A stretch of DNA of 64,000 bases from Gracilimonas sp965227215 (lineage in GTDB: Bacteria; Bacteroidota; Rhodothermia; Balneolales; Balneolaceae): positions 1,860,001 through 1,924,000 of the forward strand of contig OZ245729.1 in assembly GCA_965227215.1 (NCBI GenBank). The letters run 5' to 3'. Made by a program: the position numbers and the translations under genes. This document shows, piece by piece, positions 40,477 to 49,681 of the stretch (positions are counted from its first letter, which is position 1; each line of letters opens with the position of its first letter). Below the pieces are notes generated by a model that ran no database searches, was not told where the DNA came from, and saw only the letters and a program-made list of their open reading frames with translations.

Positions 40477-42174
40477 ATGAAATTTTTTACTTCCCAGATC
40501 AGCTACTTCGTATCGAATCGAAATACCCGCACTAATATCCGGCGGCTAATCCGCTTCATGCTCATTTTGTTGGGAATGATCATATTGTATGGGGTTTTGT
40601 TCCATGAGATTATGGAAATGGAGGGGCAAAAGCACTCCTGGATGACCGGCTTTTATTGGACTCTCACCACCATGACCACCCTCGGTTTTGGAGACATCAC
40701 CTTTACTTCTGATTTAGGGCGAGCCTTCTCTATCCTTGTTTTGATTTCCGGGGTTATTTCCCTTCTCATAATGCTTCCCTTCACCTTTATCGAATTTTTC
40801 TATGCCCCCTGGATGGAAGCACAACACCGGGCTCGCGCACCCCGCGAACTTCCAAAAGACACCAAAGACCACGTCATTATCACCAGCTTTGATGCTGTAA
40901 CCAAAGCACTGATCGAAAAGCTGGACCAATACGGACATGAATATGTGCTGCTGGTGAATGAACTTCAGGAAGGACTCGACTTATACGACCGGGGGTACCG
41001 GGTTATGCTTGGTGATGCCGATGATCCGGAAACCTATCGAAAAATGAATGTTAAGGACGCAGCCCTTGTGGTAAGTGGCGGCACTGATATGTTTAATACA
41101 AATGTTGCCCACACCATTCGGGAATTCAGCGATGACGTTAAAATCATATCTACCGCAAACTCTTACGATTCCATTGATATCCTGAAATTAGCCGGAAGCA
41201 ATCATGTTCTTCATATGGGGAATATCCTGGGCAGGGCACTCTCGCGACGAACATTGGGACAGGATGCCCGAGTACACCCTGTAGGAAGATTTGGGAGACT
41301 TGTAATTGCTGAGGCCACCACCTACAACACACCTCTGGTGGGTAAAACATTACGCGAAAGTCGCTTACGTGAAGACCTCGGAATTAATGTAGTTGGGATT
41401 TGGGAACGTGGGAATTTTGTGGGCTCCCATCCGGATGTGGAAATAAAAAGCCACAGTGTGTTAGTGCTGGCAGGCTCGGTTCAACAATTGCGTAAATATG
41501 ATGAGCTCTTCGGTATTTACAGCATCAGTGATGATCCTGTTGTAATTATCGGTGCAGGACGAGTAGGAAGAGCTGCAGCTTATCACCTGAAAAGAAGAAA
41601 CATCAAATATAAAATCGTCGACAAGAACCCTGAACGCATTCGTAATTCCGAAAACTTTATCCTCGGAGATGCCGCCGACCTGGAAACCCTGAAGAAAGCC
41701 GGTATTGAAACCGCTCCAAGTGTCATTATTACTTCCCATCTTGATGATGTAAATATTTACCTCACCATTTACTGCCGCAGCCTTCGGCCCAACATTCATA
41801 TCATTTCCCGATCAACCCTTGAAAGAAATGTGCATACCCTTCACCGTGCCGGTGCAGATTTTGTAATGAGTTATGCCTCGATGGGAGCCAATGCCATCTT
41901 CAATATTTTTGAAGAGAATGATATTGTAATGATCGCGGAAGGGCTAAATGTCTTCAGTTTAAAAACGCCTTCTAAGATTCAGGGTAAATCGCTAATTGAG
42001 TGCGACATCCGAAATAACACCGGGTGTAACGTAATTGCTTATCAAAAAGATGGGAAGCAGGTTATTAATCCGGATCCGAAAAAACCAATTCCAAAAGACA
42101 GTGAGATTATTCTAATCGGTCAGGCTGATGACGAGCAACGGTTTATCAGTCACTATAAAAAACAGGATGATTAA
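40477..42174 (+). CDS. Potassium channel with two RCK (TrkA-N/TrkA-C) modules
   Basis: 565 residues. Two membrane helices (about 25-50 and 80-110) enclose a pore loop with filter TMTTLGFGD; TLGFGD replaces the usual TVGYGD. Two cytoplasmic RCK units follow: NAD-binding folds at about 130-245 (VIITSFDAVTKALIEKL) and 350-480 (VIIGAGRVGRAAAYHL), each with a TrkA-C domain. The tandem arrangement gates by ligands in MthK- and GsuK-like channels. It may serve K+ efflux or turgor control. Its stop overlaps cstA's stop (convergent, four bases). Confidence 0.9.
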   Translation: MKFFTSQISYFVSNRNTRTNIRRLIRFMLILLGMIILYGVLFHEIMEMEGQKHSWMTGFYWTLTTMTTLGFGDITFTSDLGRAFSILVLISGVISLLIMLPFTFIEFFYAPWMEAQHRARAPRELPKDTKDHVIITSFDAVTKALIEKLDQYGHEYVLLVNELQEGLDLYDRGYRVMLGDADDPETYRKMNVKDAALVVSGGTDMFNTNVAHTIREFSDDVKIISTANSYDSIDILKLAGSNHVLHMGNILGRALSRRTLGQDARVHPVGRFGRLVIAEATTYNTPLVGKTLRESRLREDLGINVVGIWERGNFVGSHPDVEIKSHSVLVLAGSVQQLRKYDELFGIYSISDDPVVIIGAGRVGRAAAYHLKRRNIKYKIVDKNPERIRNSENFILGDAADLETLKKAGIETAPSVIITSHLDDVNIYLTIYCRSLRPNIHIISRSTLERNVHTLHRAGADFVMSYASMGANAIFNIFEENDIVMIAEGLNVFSLKTPSKIQGKSLIECDIRNNTGCNVIAYQKDGKQVINPDPKKPIPKDSEIILIGQADDEQRFISHYKKQDD

Positions 42175-43907
42175 ACATCCGGTTCTTCTTTACTCATTTT
42201 TCGGGCAAGGGTAACAGCTTCCAGAATAATCCAAATCGTGAAACCAAGAATCACAGCTCCAAAAATAAAGAGCAGCATGTTGCCATCAGCTTCTCCGTAA
42301 CCCGACCAATCGAAAATCACTTGTTTACTCATCGCCCAAAGCGTCATGATTAACAGGAAGATCATGGGTACCAGGGTGTAAACAATACTCCGCCCCTTTC
42401 TCTTCAGCCAGATGCTTATCAGTAATAAACTAATTCCCGCTAACAACTGATTAGAAGTACCGAACAACGGCCAGAGTAAATATCCACCAGAACCCAAACC
42501 CCGGGGCCCTTCAGGAAGCAGAACCAAAGCTGCACTCGCGCCTACAGCGATCAATGTAGAAGTATGAAGTTTGGTCAGTGGCTTCACCTCATACTCTTCT
42601 CCCAGTTCATTAATAATGTACCGCATCAATCGAACGGAGGTGTCCAGAGTTGTTGCTGCGAAACTGATCACAATAACGGCAATGATCGTCTTTGCGGCTT
42701 CAAGTGGAATGAGCAAAGCCGTTGCCAGTTGTGCAGCTCCTTCCACAAAAATAGTTAACCCGACCGCTCCGGCTTCCGAAAAGGAATGATATACATCCAT
42801 GAATTCGCCGGTTGTATTGAAATAAGTAACAATGGCCACAATCGTAATAAGAGCCAGCGACCCCTCGCCAATGGCTCCAATGTATCCCACAAAGCGCGCA
42901 TCGGTTTCATTGTCGAGCTGCTTGGCAGTTGTTCCCGAAGAAACCAATCCATGAAAACCGGAAATGGCCCCACAGGCAATCGTTATGAATAGAAGCGGAA
43001 ACCAACTCACATCCGAAGTACCCGGGTTGGTTACGGGTGCAGTAATTTCCGGGTTGCTTAGAAATAATCCCAGATATAAAATGGCCAGGCCTAAAACCAA
43101 TTGATAGGCATTAATTAAGTCACGCGGTTGCAATAATAACCATACCGGTAAAGTGGAAGCGAAGTACACATAAATCATCAAGATGACGATCCAAATAAAA
43201 AAGGCCATCTCTATTCCGCTCAATCCGAATAGAACCACACGTTCAGCTCCTCCAAAATATTGAAGTAAATCGATCTGAAGAATCGGCACATAACTGGCAA
43301 TGATGGCTGTGAAATACATCACAAACAGAACAAGTACAGTGGGAATAATCATGCCCCCTGTTTTCTTAAAAGAACGATAACCGATCCAGATAGCTAAAGG
43401 AATCTGAATAAAAATGGAAAGTACCGTAGCCGGAAAACTGATAAAGAGGTTGGATATGACCCAGGCGAAAACGGCATTTACCATCAGCACCAGAATCAGA
43501 ATAATAAAGAGAAACAGAAGTTTTGCACGGGAGCCAATTAACTTATCTGCCAGCGTACCAACCGATTGCCCTTTATGGCGAACCGATAAAACCATGGTTC
43601 CAAAGTCATGAACACCGGCAGCAAATATGGTTCCTAAGACTACCCAAAGCATCGCCGGAAGCCAACCCCAGTATACCGCAATAGCCGGGCCCACAATAGG
43701 CGCCGCTCCTGCTATAGAGGTAAAATGATGCCCGAGCAACACCCATTTGTTGGTAGGCACAAAATCTACTTCGTCATTGAGCTCATGGGCCGGCGTCATG
43801 AAATCCGGGTTGAGCCGGAAGATTTTCTCCGCAAGAAATTTAGAATAGTACCGATAACCAATAAAGAACAACACTAAAGATGCCGCTGCAACCCAACTTG
43901 CCTGCAT
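42171..43907 (-). CDS. cstA: CstA-family peptide/pyruvate transporter
   Basis: 578 residues with about 16 predicted membrane helices. The family core VPTNKWVLLGHHFTSIAGAAPIVGPAIAVYWGWLPA occurs near residue 50, followed by GVHDFGTMVLSVRHKGQSVG. CstA and its relatives BtsT and YjiY import peptides or pyruvate and are induced by carbon limitation. The length is the shorter type (E. coli CstA is about 700). Convergent with the K+ channel gene. Confidence 0.93.
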   Translation of the reverse strand: MQASWVAAASLVLFFIGYRYYSKFLAEKIFRLNPDFMTPAHELNDEVDFVPTNKWVLLGHHFTSIAGAAPIVGPAIAVYWGWLPAMLWVVLGTIFAAGVHDFGTMVLSVRHKGQSVGTLADKLIGSRAKLLFLFIILILVLMVNAVFAWVISNLFISFPATVLSIFIQIPLAIWIGYRSFKKTGGMIIPTVLVLFVMYFTAIIASYVPILQIDLLQYFGGAERVVLFGLSGIEMAFFIWIVILMIYVYFASTLPVWLLLQPRDLINAYQLVLGLAILYLGLFLSNPEITAPVTNPGTSDVSWFPLLFITIACGAISGFHGLVSSGTTAKQLDNETDARFVGYIGAIGEGSLALITIVAIVTYFNTTGEFMDVYHSFSEAGAVGLTIFVEGAAQLATALLIPLEAAKTIIAVIVISFAATTLDTSVRLMRYIINELGEEYEVKPLTKLHTSTLIAVGASAALVLLPEGPRGLGSGGYLLWPLFGTSNQLLAGISLLLISIWLKRKGRSIVYTLVPMIFLLIMTLWAMSKQVIFDWSGYGEADGNMLLFIFGAVILGFTIWIILEAVTLARKMSKEEPDV

Positions 43908-43993
43908 AATTGATCCTGTTAAATATTAAGTTCCAACAATCTGCGCCTTAATTACTATTTTTCATTTTGTGATGCAAGCCACCTAAAACCCTG

Positions 43994-44215
43994 ATGTACC
44001 AGCGCGACTTTCTTATAAAACTTGTACAGGCCCGGATGCCCTTCGGACAGTATAAAGATCGGTATATCACCCAGCTGCCGGTTCATTACCTGGAGTGGTT
44101 TTCTCGCCAGGGTTGGCCAAGCGGTCAGCTCGGGCAATATCTGGCCACTATGTTTGAGATAAAGACAAACGGGCTTGATGATGTATTAAAACCGATTATC
44201 CGCCAACACCGATAA
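43994..44215 (+). CDS. DUF3820-like small protein
   Basis: 73 residues: RDFLIKLVQARMPFGQYKDRYITQLPVHYLEWFSRQGWPSGQLGQYLATM. The M-P-F-G-x-Y-K...I-x-x-L-P..Y-L-x-W-F pattern is that of DUF3820, a family of short proteins also found in exonuclease-linked contexts (putative quorum or nuclease accessory). Function unknown. It stands alone, divergent from cstA. Confidence 0.78.
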   Translation: MYQRDFLIKLVQARMPFGQYKDRYITQLPVHYLEWFSRQGWPSGQLGQYLATMFEIKTNGLDDVLKPIIRQHR

Positions 44216-44230
44216 AATTTTTTGGTTTTT

Positions 44231-44252
44231 AGTGTAACATATTTTTTACACT
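44231..44252. promoter_or_regulatory. Inverted repeat upstream of the membrane/XRE pair (candidate operator)
   Basis: AGTGTAA, 8 bp, TTACACT: a perfect 7-bp inverted repeat centred about 50 bp before the ATG at 44291. It could be the binding site of the XRE regulator encoded by the second gene. There is no T-run, so it is not a terminator. Confidence 0.35.
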
Positions 44253-44290
44253 CCGTAAAGAACTTTTGACACCCAACTAACTTATGTAAT

Positions 44291-44737
44291 ATGTCTAAAC
44301 AAGAAATTCTATCGTGGACCTCTATCGGTTTTTCTCTTTCAGTTGTATTCTTTTATGTGCTTTTCGTTTTCGGATGGCCTGATGCCATCCCTGATTATTC
44401 AGACCGATTTGTGAAAATCTTTTTTAATGTATTCTGGATTGCGGTGATTGTGGAGTTCATTATTGAGCTGACCGAAAGCAAGAATCAGATTAACAGAGAC
44501 GAGCGGGATGAAAAGATCGAAGCTATTGGTCATAAGAGGGCCTATTCATTCCTGATTTTTGCGATTGTCGTTATCCTGTTCCAGGTGCTGCTTTCTAATT
44601 TCATTGGCGTTGGTGATAACCAATACCTCTTATTAGGACAGCCCAACATGATCTTCCATGCATTGTTCCTGGTTTTATTTACCGCAAGTATTGTAAAAAG
44701 AGGCTCTATGCTTTATTACTACCGAAAGAGCTATTGA
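44291..44737 (+). CDS. Four-helix membrane protein paired with XRE regulator
   Basis: 148 residues with four predicted membrane helices (near 10-30, 40-60, 85-105, 112-133) and a central charged loop (NQINRDERDEKIEAIGHKRAYS). The ERDE motif plus helical membrane topology recalls small membrane proteins such as DUF2178 members that pair with an XRE regulator. Function unknown. The partner gene begins two bases after the stop, so they form a two-gene operon. Confidence 0.75.
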   Translation: MSKQEILSWTSIGFSLSVVFFYVLFVFGWPDAIPDYSDRFVKIFFNVFWIAVIVEFIIELTESKNQINRDERDEKIEAIGHKRAYSFLIFAIVVILFQVLLSNFIGVGDNQYLLLGQPNMIFHALFLVLFTASIVKRGSMLYYYRKSY

Positions 44738-44738
44738 T

Positions 44739-44951
44739 ATGGAAGACGGTCAAATTGTAAATCAGATTCGAAAGCTTCGGTTCATGCATGGCGAAATGAC
44801 CCAGGCTGAACTGGCGGAGAAAGTGGGAGTAACCCGCCAGACCATCAACGCTATTGAAGCAGCAAAATACTCCCCCTCGCTTGAGCTGGCTTTTAAAATT
44901 GCTGCGGTATTTAATAAACCTTTGGAAGAAGTTTTTAAATATAAAAAGTAA
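44739..44951 (+). CDS. XRE/Cro-type transcriptional regulator
   Basis: 70 residues, essentially a lone helix-turn-helix: IRKLRFMHGEMTQAELAEKVGVTRQTINAIEAAKYSPSLELAFKIAAVFNKPLEEVF. This is the compact class of HTH_3 regulators that pair with a small membrane protein. It begins two bases after the stop of the membrane gene. The likely target is its own operon, with the 44231-44252 inverted repeat a candidate. Confidence 0.9.
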   Translation: MEDGQIVNQIRKLRFMHGEMTQAELAEKVGVTRQTINAIEAAKYSPSLELAFKIAAVFNKPLEEVFKYKK

Positions 44952-45301
44952 TCACTCTGACTTCAGCTTACTCTAAGCAACTTAATTCCGGCTTACCTCG
45001 CACAAAGCGCACAAGCTGTGGATAACATTTCACAGAATAATTACCCCCGGTTTTCTTTTCCATAACCACGTATTAGCTCCGCGGGATTATGGCAATATCC
45101 CAATAAACAGCATCTTACCTAAAAGTCGTTATCAGGTAATTCACTGATACTACACCTCCCTTTAATAGTGTAAAGAATATTTCCTTCTTGTCGATAAACA
45201 ACCCGAATCGGGCTAAAAAAGCCCACACTAACTGAACACGGATTTTGATGTGGATAAGTCGAAAGAAGAGTTCAAAAACAACTAACAATAATTTATTCAT
45301 C
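44952..45301. other. 350-bp intergenic region with two perfect DnaA boxes
   Basis: No gene is visible. Two exact TGTGGATAA boxes lie at 45017-45025 and 45249-45257, with a one-mismatch box TGTCGATAA at 45189-45197. No TAG-triplet run is next to the boxes. It contains small palindromes at 45202-45224 that cannot form at once. The porin gene promoter must lie here. Confidence 0.55.
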
Positions 45302-46480
45302 ATGTTAAAAATGAAAATTTCAGCTTTAGCAACTCTTCTTGTGTTGGTGGTAGGTTTAGAGAATGCTTATACACAAAGCTTTTGGGAGCCGGTAACCAAT
45401 ATCACAGGATATGTTTCTACAGAGTTCAACTATTTCGATGATCTGGAAGGATATGACGTTAATTACGGTGCGGCCGTATCAGAAGCAGGTATCTTAGTTA
45501 CCTATCGGCCTTCTCAAAATTTCAGTATAAAAAGTGTATTCGTATACCGACCCGGATATGACTTTGACCTTATGCTTAATGAGGCTTTTGGTGAACTGAA
45601 AACCTCCGATGCTTTTAACTTTAAAGTAGGACGCTTTCTGACCCCTTTAAGCCCTATGAATACCTATTACTACGCACCGGTAAATACCAGTGCAACTCTT
45701 CCTATCATTATCACAAATAATGAAAACTTCCCCCTAAACATAGATGGGATTTCTTTGAACGGTTCCCTTGGTGAATCATTTAAGTTGAAGTATGACATTT
45801 TTGGAGGCGGATATACCAACTCAACCTGGAAACCGTCCGGAGCTATCAGTTTCTTCGGGCAGGAAGTGCCTTACTACAAAGCTCAAATTAATTCCCAATT
45901 TACTATCGGTGAATCATATAATGGCTCTTATAATGTAGGCGTTGGAGGAAAAGTAAGTGTTGCTTATGAAAGTTATGTGGAAGCAGGTGCCGGATTCTTC
46001 AATCCTAAAAAAGAGACCATGCCTATTGCTATAACCCTTCCTCCGAATGCTTTAGGACCGGGTTCTCCAGCAATGAACATCATATCTCCTACCGGTATCA
46101 AACGACCAACCTGGGGATATAACGTAAAACTCAAATATGGAAATACGGAAGTTAATGCAGAATGGTGGACCGGTGACATCCAGCTGGATGCCATTGCTTA
46201 TGACTTTACCGGTGGAGCTGGAAGTCCGACGGTACTACAGCCCGGAAGTGAGGTTGAGTTAGAAGGACGGTTTATTCAACTTAGTCAACGTATAGACAAG
46301 TTCATCCCTTACGCTCGTTATGAATTTCAACACACGTCTGATGCCAAGTACAAGAGATACTCAGCCGGCATCAATTACAAGCCCAGCTTTACCCGTACTG
46401 TTAAGTTAGAGTATGTGCATTACGAGCATAAGTCCGGTAACATCAATGGACTTGTTGCTGCCTTAATCTATTCATTCTAA
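45302..46480 (+). CDS. Outer-membrane porin-like protein
   Basis: 392 residues: signal peptide (MLKMKISALATLLVLVVGL, cut near AYTQ), then strands like a phosphate-selective or carbohydrate porin (SAGILVTYRPSQNFSIKSVFVYRPGYDFDLML; AFGELKTSDAFNFKVGRFLTPLSPMN). The R-F-x-T-P motif at about residue 117 is seen in OprO/P-like and TonB-free porins. It ends with KLEYVHYEHKSGNINGLVAALIYSF, a barrel close. ATG 45302 is used since the extension upstream is not a signal peptide. A solute-binding-like gene with strong SD follows 10 bp later. Confidence 0.78.
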   Translation: MLKMKISALATLLVLVVGLENAYTQSFWEPVTNITGYVSTEFNYFDDLEGYDVNYGAAVSEAGILVTYRPSQNFSIKSVFVYRPGYDFDLMLNEAFGELKTSDAFNFKVGRFLTPLSPMNTYYYAPVNTSATLPIIITNNENFPLNIDGISLNGSLGESFKLKYDIFGGGYTNSTWKPSGAISFFGQEVPYYKAQINSQFTIGESYNGSYNVGVGGKVSVAYESYVEAGAGFFNPKKETMPIAITLPPNALGPGSPAMNIISPTGIKRPTWGYNVKLKYGNTEVNAEWWTGDIQLDAIAYDFTGGAGSPTVLQPGSEVELEGRFIQLSQRIDKFIPYARYEFQHTSDAKYKRYSAGINYKPSFTRTVKLEYVHYEHKSGNINGLVAALIYSF

Positions 46481-46490
46481 AGGAGTAAAA

Positions 46491-46922
46491 ATGAAAAGCA
46501 TACATAAATTATTTATCACCGTGGTGCTTCTCCTTATTGTAGGAGTAAGTGAACTTGCGGCACAATCTTTTAAAGTGATTGTGAATGAAGCAAATACCAC
46601 AGAAAGCATATCAAAAAAAGCACTTTCTGATATCTTTCTGAAAAAGAAGACCAAATGGGATGATGGATCAGAAGCAACCCCTATTGACCTGGGAATTCGA
46701 TCCGGTACACGAGCTGCATTTTCTTTGGAAGTGCACGGACAAAGCATCGGTTCCATCCGAAGTTACTGGCAACAAGCTGCCTTTTCCGGTGCAGCTACAC
46801 CACCTTTGGAAAGATCCAGCGACGCTGATGTTATCGCCTTTGTAAAATCTTACCCGGGAGCCATTGGTTATGTATCCGAAGCATCGGATGTATCCGGAGT
46901 AAAAGTTCTGACTATAGAATAA
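46491..46922 (+). CDS. PstS-like periplasmic phosphate-binding domain protein
   Basis: 143 residues with a signal peptide (to about AAQ). Residues 25-143 match a half-size PstS-type domain: FKVIVNEANTTESISKKALSDIFLKKKTKWDDGSEATPIDL, then SGTRAAFSLEVHGQ, and VIAFVKSYPGAIGYVSEASDV. The S-G-T-R and GAIGYV stretches are the phosphate-site and hinge elements of PstS relatives. No ABC permease follows, so it may capture an anion for the porin. SD AAAGGAG lies five bases upstream, and a terminator follows, making a two-gene operon. Confidence 0.82.
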   Translation: MKSIHKLFITVVLLLIVGVSELAAQSFKVIVNEANTTESISKKALSDIFLKKKTKWDDGSEATPIDLGIRSGTRAAFSLEVHGQSIGSIRSYWQQAAFSGAATPPLERSSDADVIAFVKSYPGAIGYVSEASDVSGVKVLTIE

Positions 46923-46961
46923 TTCAAAAAAAAGAAGATCTAGTCTGTTTCTGTTAATAAT

Positions 46962-46995
46962 AAAGTCGGCTATGGAAGTAGCCGACTTTTTTTAG
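46962..46995 (+). terminator. Terminator of the porin/binding-protein operon
   Basis: AAAGTCGGCTA and TAGCCGACTTT form an 11-bp stem around TGGAAG, followed by TTTTT. It is about 40 bp past the stop. Confidence 0.92.
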
Positions 46996-47010
46996 TTCCT
47001 TTTCTCATTC

Positions 47011-48102
47011 TTAAAAAGTACGGCTGGATAAACGATAGGGTTGTGCTGTTGAGTCAATGTCTATTTCGAAACGTATAATTCCAAGTACCAGTCCTTCTTT
47101 CGTGATAACATCCACCTCCCATTCTCCTTCCATCATTTTATTTTTATAGGTATATCCTCTAAAACCTTCATCCCGTCCGCCGGTTATTTCAAAACCTATT
47201 TCGTCTATCACTTCCCAGTCATTCGTATGCGGACTATACCACTTCCACCGATGTAATACATCTTTCCTGAAATCGGATGGAGCAAAAATGGACGTAAACA
47301 CATACACATTAGAACCGGGCTCATATTCAAACTGATGCCGGTTATCCTTCCATATCTTATACCACGGCTCCCGTTCGTAAGTAACCGTGTATTTGCCATT
47401 ATTACGCTCAACATGATGGGCAACCAACCCTTCATCCAGCGCAAGAGGAACCGGGGGAATTAAGTTAAAGAAGTAAAATGTGTGGATAAGCAGATAGATC
47501 CCAAATATAAAACCCAGCATTTTACCAAAGCTTATTTCATTTCGGGTTGAAGGACTGGCATTGTAGATATAAATGATAAGCCCCAGCGTAATTCCTAAAC
47601 TAATGGCCCCAGAAAGCATAAAAATAAACTGGTTCATGGTTCCAACTACCATAGGAACAAAGAAGGTGAAGAAAGTAAAGTTCACAAAAAAGTACGCACT
47701 GAACTGAAGGTACTTATTAGAGATCCGTTTCTTAAGCAGTTCGTTGGCAAATAAAAGAACAACGAGGAGTATGAAGAAAATAACCGTTTTGGAAAAAGAG
47801 ACACTTCGGGAAAAATAAATCACATAGGCACTGCATAACCCTCCCAGAAAAAACTGTATAGCCAAAGGCAGATAATCCTGGTACTTCTCAAAAAAAGTGC
47901 CTTCCCATTCTCCATCATCCGCAAGATTGAAAAGGTAAAGACAAACGGTAAGTGAGCCAAGATACGTACATAAAATAATGCGGTCGTATAAGCGATCTAT
48001 TCGGCCAAGAGTAAGCGAATCCCATACAAAACCGGCCATAAAAAAGACCACCGGAAGATACCGCTGGTTAGCTCGCACAAAAGCCCGAAACCTGTTGATC
48101 AT
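47011..48102 (-). CDS. DUF2914-like multi-spanning membrane protein
   Basis: 363 residues. About seven to eight membrane helices fill residues 15-240. The last 110 residues form a soluble, extracytoplasmic domain: FRKDVLHRWKWYSPHTNDWEVIDEIGFEITGGRDEGFRGYT ending GEWEVDVITKEGLVLGIIRFEID. The H-R-W..W, GGR-x-x-G-x-R and G-x-W-x-V-D-V-x-T motifs are those of DUF2914, a family of unknown role. A TGTGGATAA box occurs inside at 47481 but is in coding sequence. Confidence 0.8.
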   Translation of the reverse strand: MINRFRAFVRANQRYLPVVFFMAGFVWDSLTLGRIDRLYDRIILCTYLGSLTVCLYLFNLADDGEWEGTFFEKYQDYLPLAIQFFLGGLCSAYVIYFSRSVSFSKTVIFFILLVVLLFANELLKKRISNKYLQFSAYFFVNFTFFTFFVPMVVGTMNQFIFMLSGAISLGITLGLIIYIYNASPSTRNEISFGKMLGFIFGIYLLIHTFYFFNLIPPVPLALDEGLVAHHVERNNGKYTVTYEREPWYKIWKDNRHQFEYEPGSNVYVFTSIFAPSDFRKDVLHRWKWYSPHTNDWEVIDEIGFEITGGRDEGFRGYTYKNKMMEGEWEVDVITKEGLVLGIIRFEIDIDSTAQPYRLSSRTF

Positions 48103-48317
48103 AAATGCTACTTTGGCACTTCAATTAAAATTGATCCCAAGATAGGGCAGAAGGATGTTTTTATCAGAAAATATGTGAGGAAGCTCGTACTCAACGATAT
48201 GATATTTTGACCCTTGATTTGTGTGATGAAAGGATTGCCACGATTATGAAGTTAAATCAAGTTAATCTTACAATCTTTCCAATCATGGTTCAAAAATGTT
48301 CCTACTATAAACCCCTT

Positions 48318-49595
48318 TCATTTAACCAAGGTCATCTTTCTAAGTTCAACAAATGATGGTGTTTTCAGTTCATAAAAATAGATACCGCCGGAAAGCCGAG
48401 ATGCATCAAAAGTAACGGTATGCCTGCCTTGGGATTTCACCCCATTGTATACTTCATCTACTTTTCGGCCCAGAATATTATAAACGGAAAGCACCACGTT
48501 GGCAGGCTGCTGAAGAGAAAATTCTATGTTCGTGGTGGGATTAAAAGGATTGGGATAATTTTGCTCTAAACTAATTTCTCGGGGTTGATTGAGATCTTCA
48601 GCCTCTGAAGAAGTAATTACTCTGAATTGGTTATTCCGATAAATACGTCGGTCCGTCACCATATATCCGGTTTTATTTTCTGTGAATAGTACATCATTAA
48701 TCCGAGTTTCAGCGTCGATGACTATTTTAGACCAGCTGTCAAATCCATCGGTAGTTTTTAGCAGAACCCCATCATCTCCGGTAATGAAGACCGTATCTTC
48801 ACTTATTCCATTAATGGATATATAATCGTTTAAAGGAAGTTCAATAATTTGCCATGTACTTCCTAAGTCATGCGATTTAAAAAGCTTTTTAGGATAAACC
48901 CGTGAACTTGATAAAACATACACTGCGTTGCCTTCAACATAAGAGTCCACAAAATAGTGGGATAGTATATTCTTTTCTTCAACAGGCAAAGGAAGCGGAT
49001 TTAAATTCTCCCCGTCATCCGATGTTCTATACACATAATAATTGGTTATAAACAGATTTCTTTGTCCACTGCCCAACTTGAAATCAATCAGGGTTTCCCT
49101 TTCATACATGGTTTCTGAATGACCACCAAACAAAGTGTTGTAGTCAGCAATAGTTTCCCATGATTCTCCCCTGTTTGTTGATCTCAGAAGTTTTCTTCCT
49201 CCCACATAAATGGTATCCCGGCCAAGGGTAAACATCGACTCCAGATATAATGGCTCATCAACTCCCAGTAAGTCGACCGACCATTTTTGACCGCCATCGG
49301 TGGTTTTATGCAGATTATCTTCCGGACCCAAAGCCAGTCCGTTTAAGGAATCATAAAAGACAAATTCTTCAATGTTATAGACTTCAGGAATCTGGAGAAA
49401 TTCACTTGTCTCAAACCCATCATATGTTTTATAGAAATGATCGTAACCGTTATACAGCGCAAAACCCAAATCATTATCCAGAAAGTAGAGCCCGCTAAAA
49501 ACGTAGGAATCGGTTCTGTGTATTTCTTCCCATTGCGCAAAAGCCGTTGTACTTGAAAAGAAAACACATAAAGAGAAAAGCAGTATTTTTTTCAT
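48318..49595 (-). CDS. Secreted Ycf48/BNR-like propeller protein with T9SS sorting domain
   Basis: 425 residues: signal peptide (to about AFAQ), then about six repeats with the (D/S)xGxxW pattern of sialidase/Ycf48-type beta-propellers (TTDGGQKWSVDL, STNRGESWETIA, SHDLGSTWQII). The last 85 residues are a Por/T9SS sorting domain: EQNYPNPFNPTTNIEFSLQQ, ending LRKMTLVK. It should be secreted to the cell surface. No enzyme activity is claimed; propellers of this kind are often binding modules. Confidence 0.85.
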   Translation of the reverse strand: MKKILLFSLCVFFSSTTAFAQWEEIHRTDSYVFSGLYFLDNDLGFALYNGYDHFYKTYDGFETSEFLQIPEVYNIEEFVFYDSLNGLALGPEDNLHKTTDGGQKWSVDLLGVDEPLYLESMFTLGRDTIYVGGRKLLRSTNRGESWETIADYNTLFGGHSETMYERETLIDFKLGSGQRNLFITNYYVYRTSDDGENLNPLPLPVEEKNILSHYFVDSYVEGNAVYVLSSSRVYPKKLFKSHDLGSTWQIIELPLNDYISINGISEDTVFITGDDGVLLKTTDGFDSWSKIVIDAETRINDVLFTENKTGYMVTDRRIYRNNQFRVITSSEAEDLNQPREISLEQNYPNPFNPTTNIEFSLQQPANVVLSVYNILGRKVDEVYNGVKSQGRHTVTFDASRLSGGIYFYELKTPSFVELRKMTLVK

Positions 49596-49681
49596 AGGAG
49601 CTGATTTTTTATCGGCTTCTTACCTTAACAATGGGATAAGCCAAATAGTTTATCAGTCTGGGAGGGGAATTATTTACTGAT

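Noticed and set aside
45202..45224. Two mutually exclusive palindromes, possible riboswitch
   Set aside because: Too small, with no known riboswitch motif or terminator; it is just a short hairpin region.
47481..47489. Exact DnaA box TGTGGATAA
   Set aside because: It lies inside the DUF2914-like coding sequence and is isolated, so chance or a titration role is more likely than origin function.
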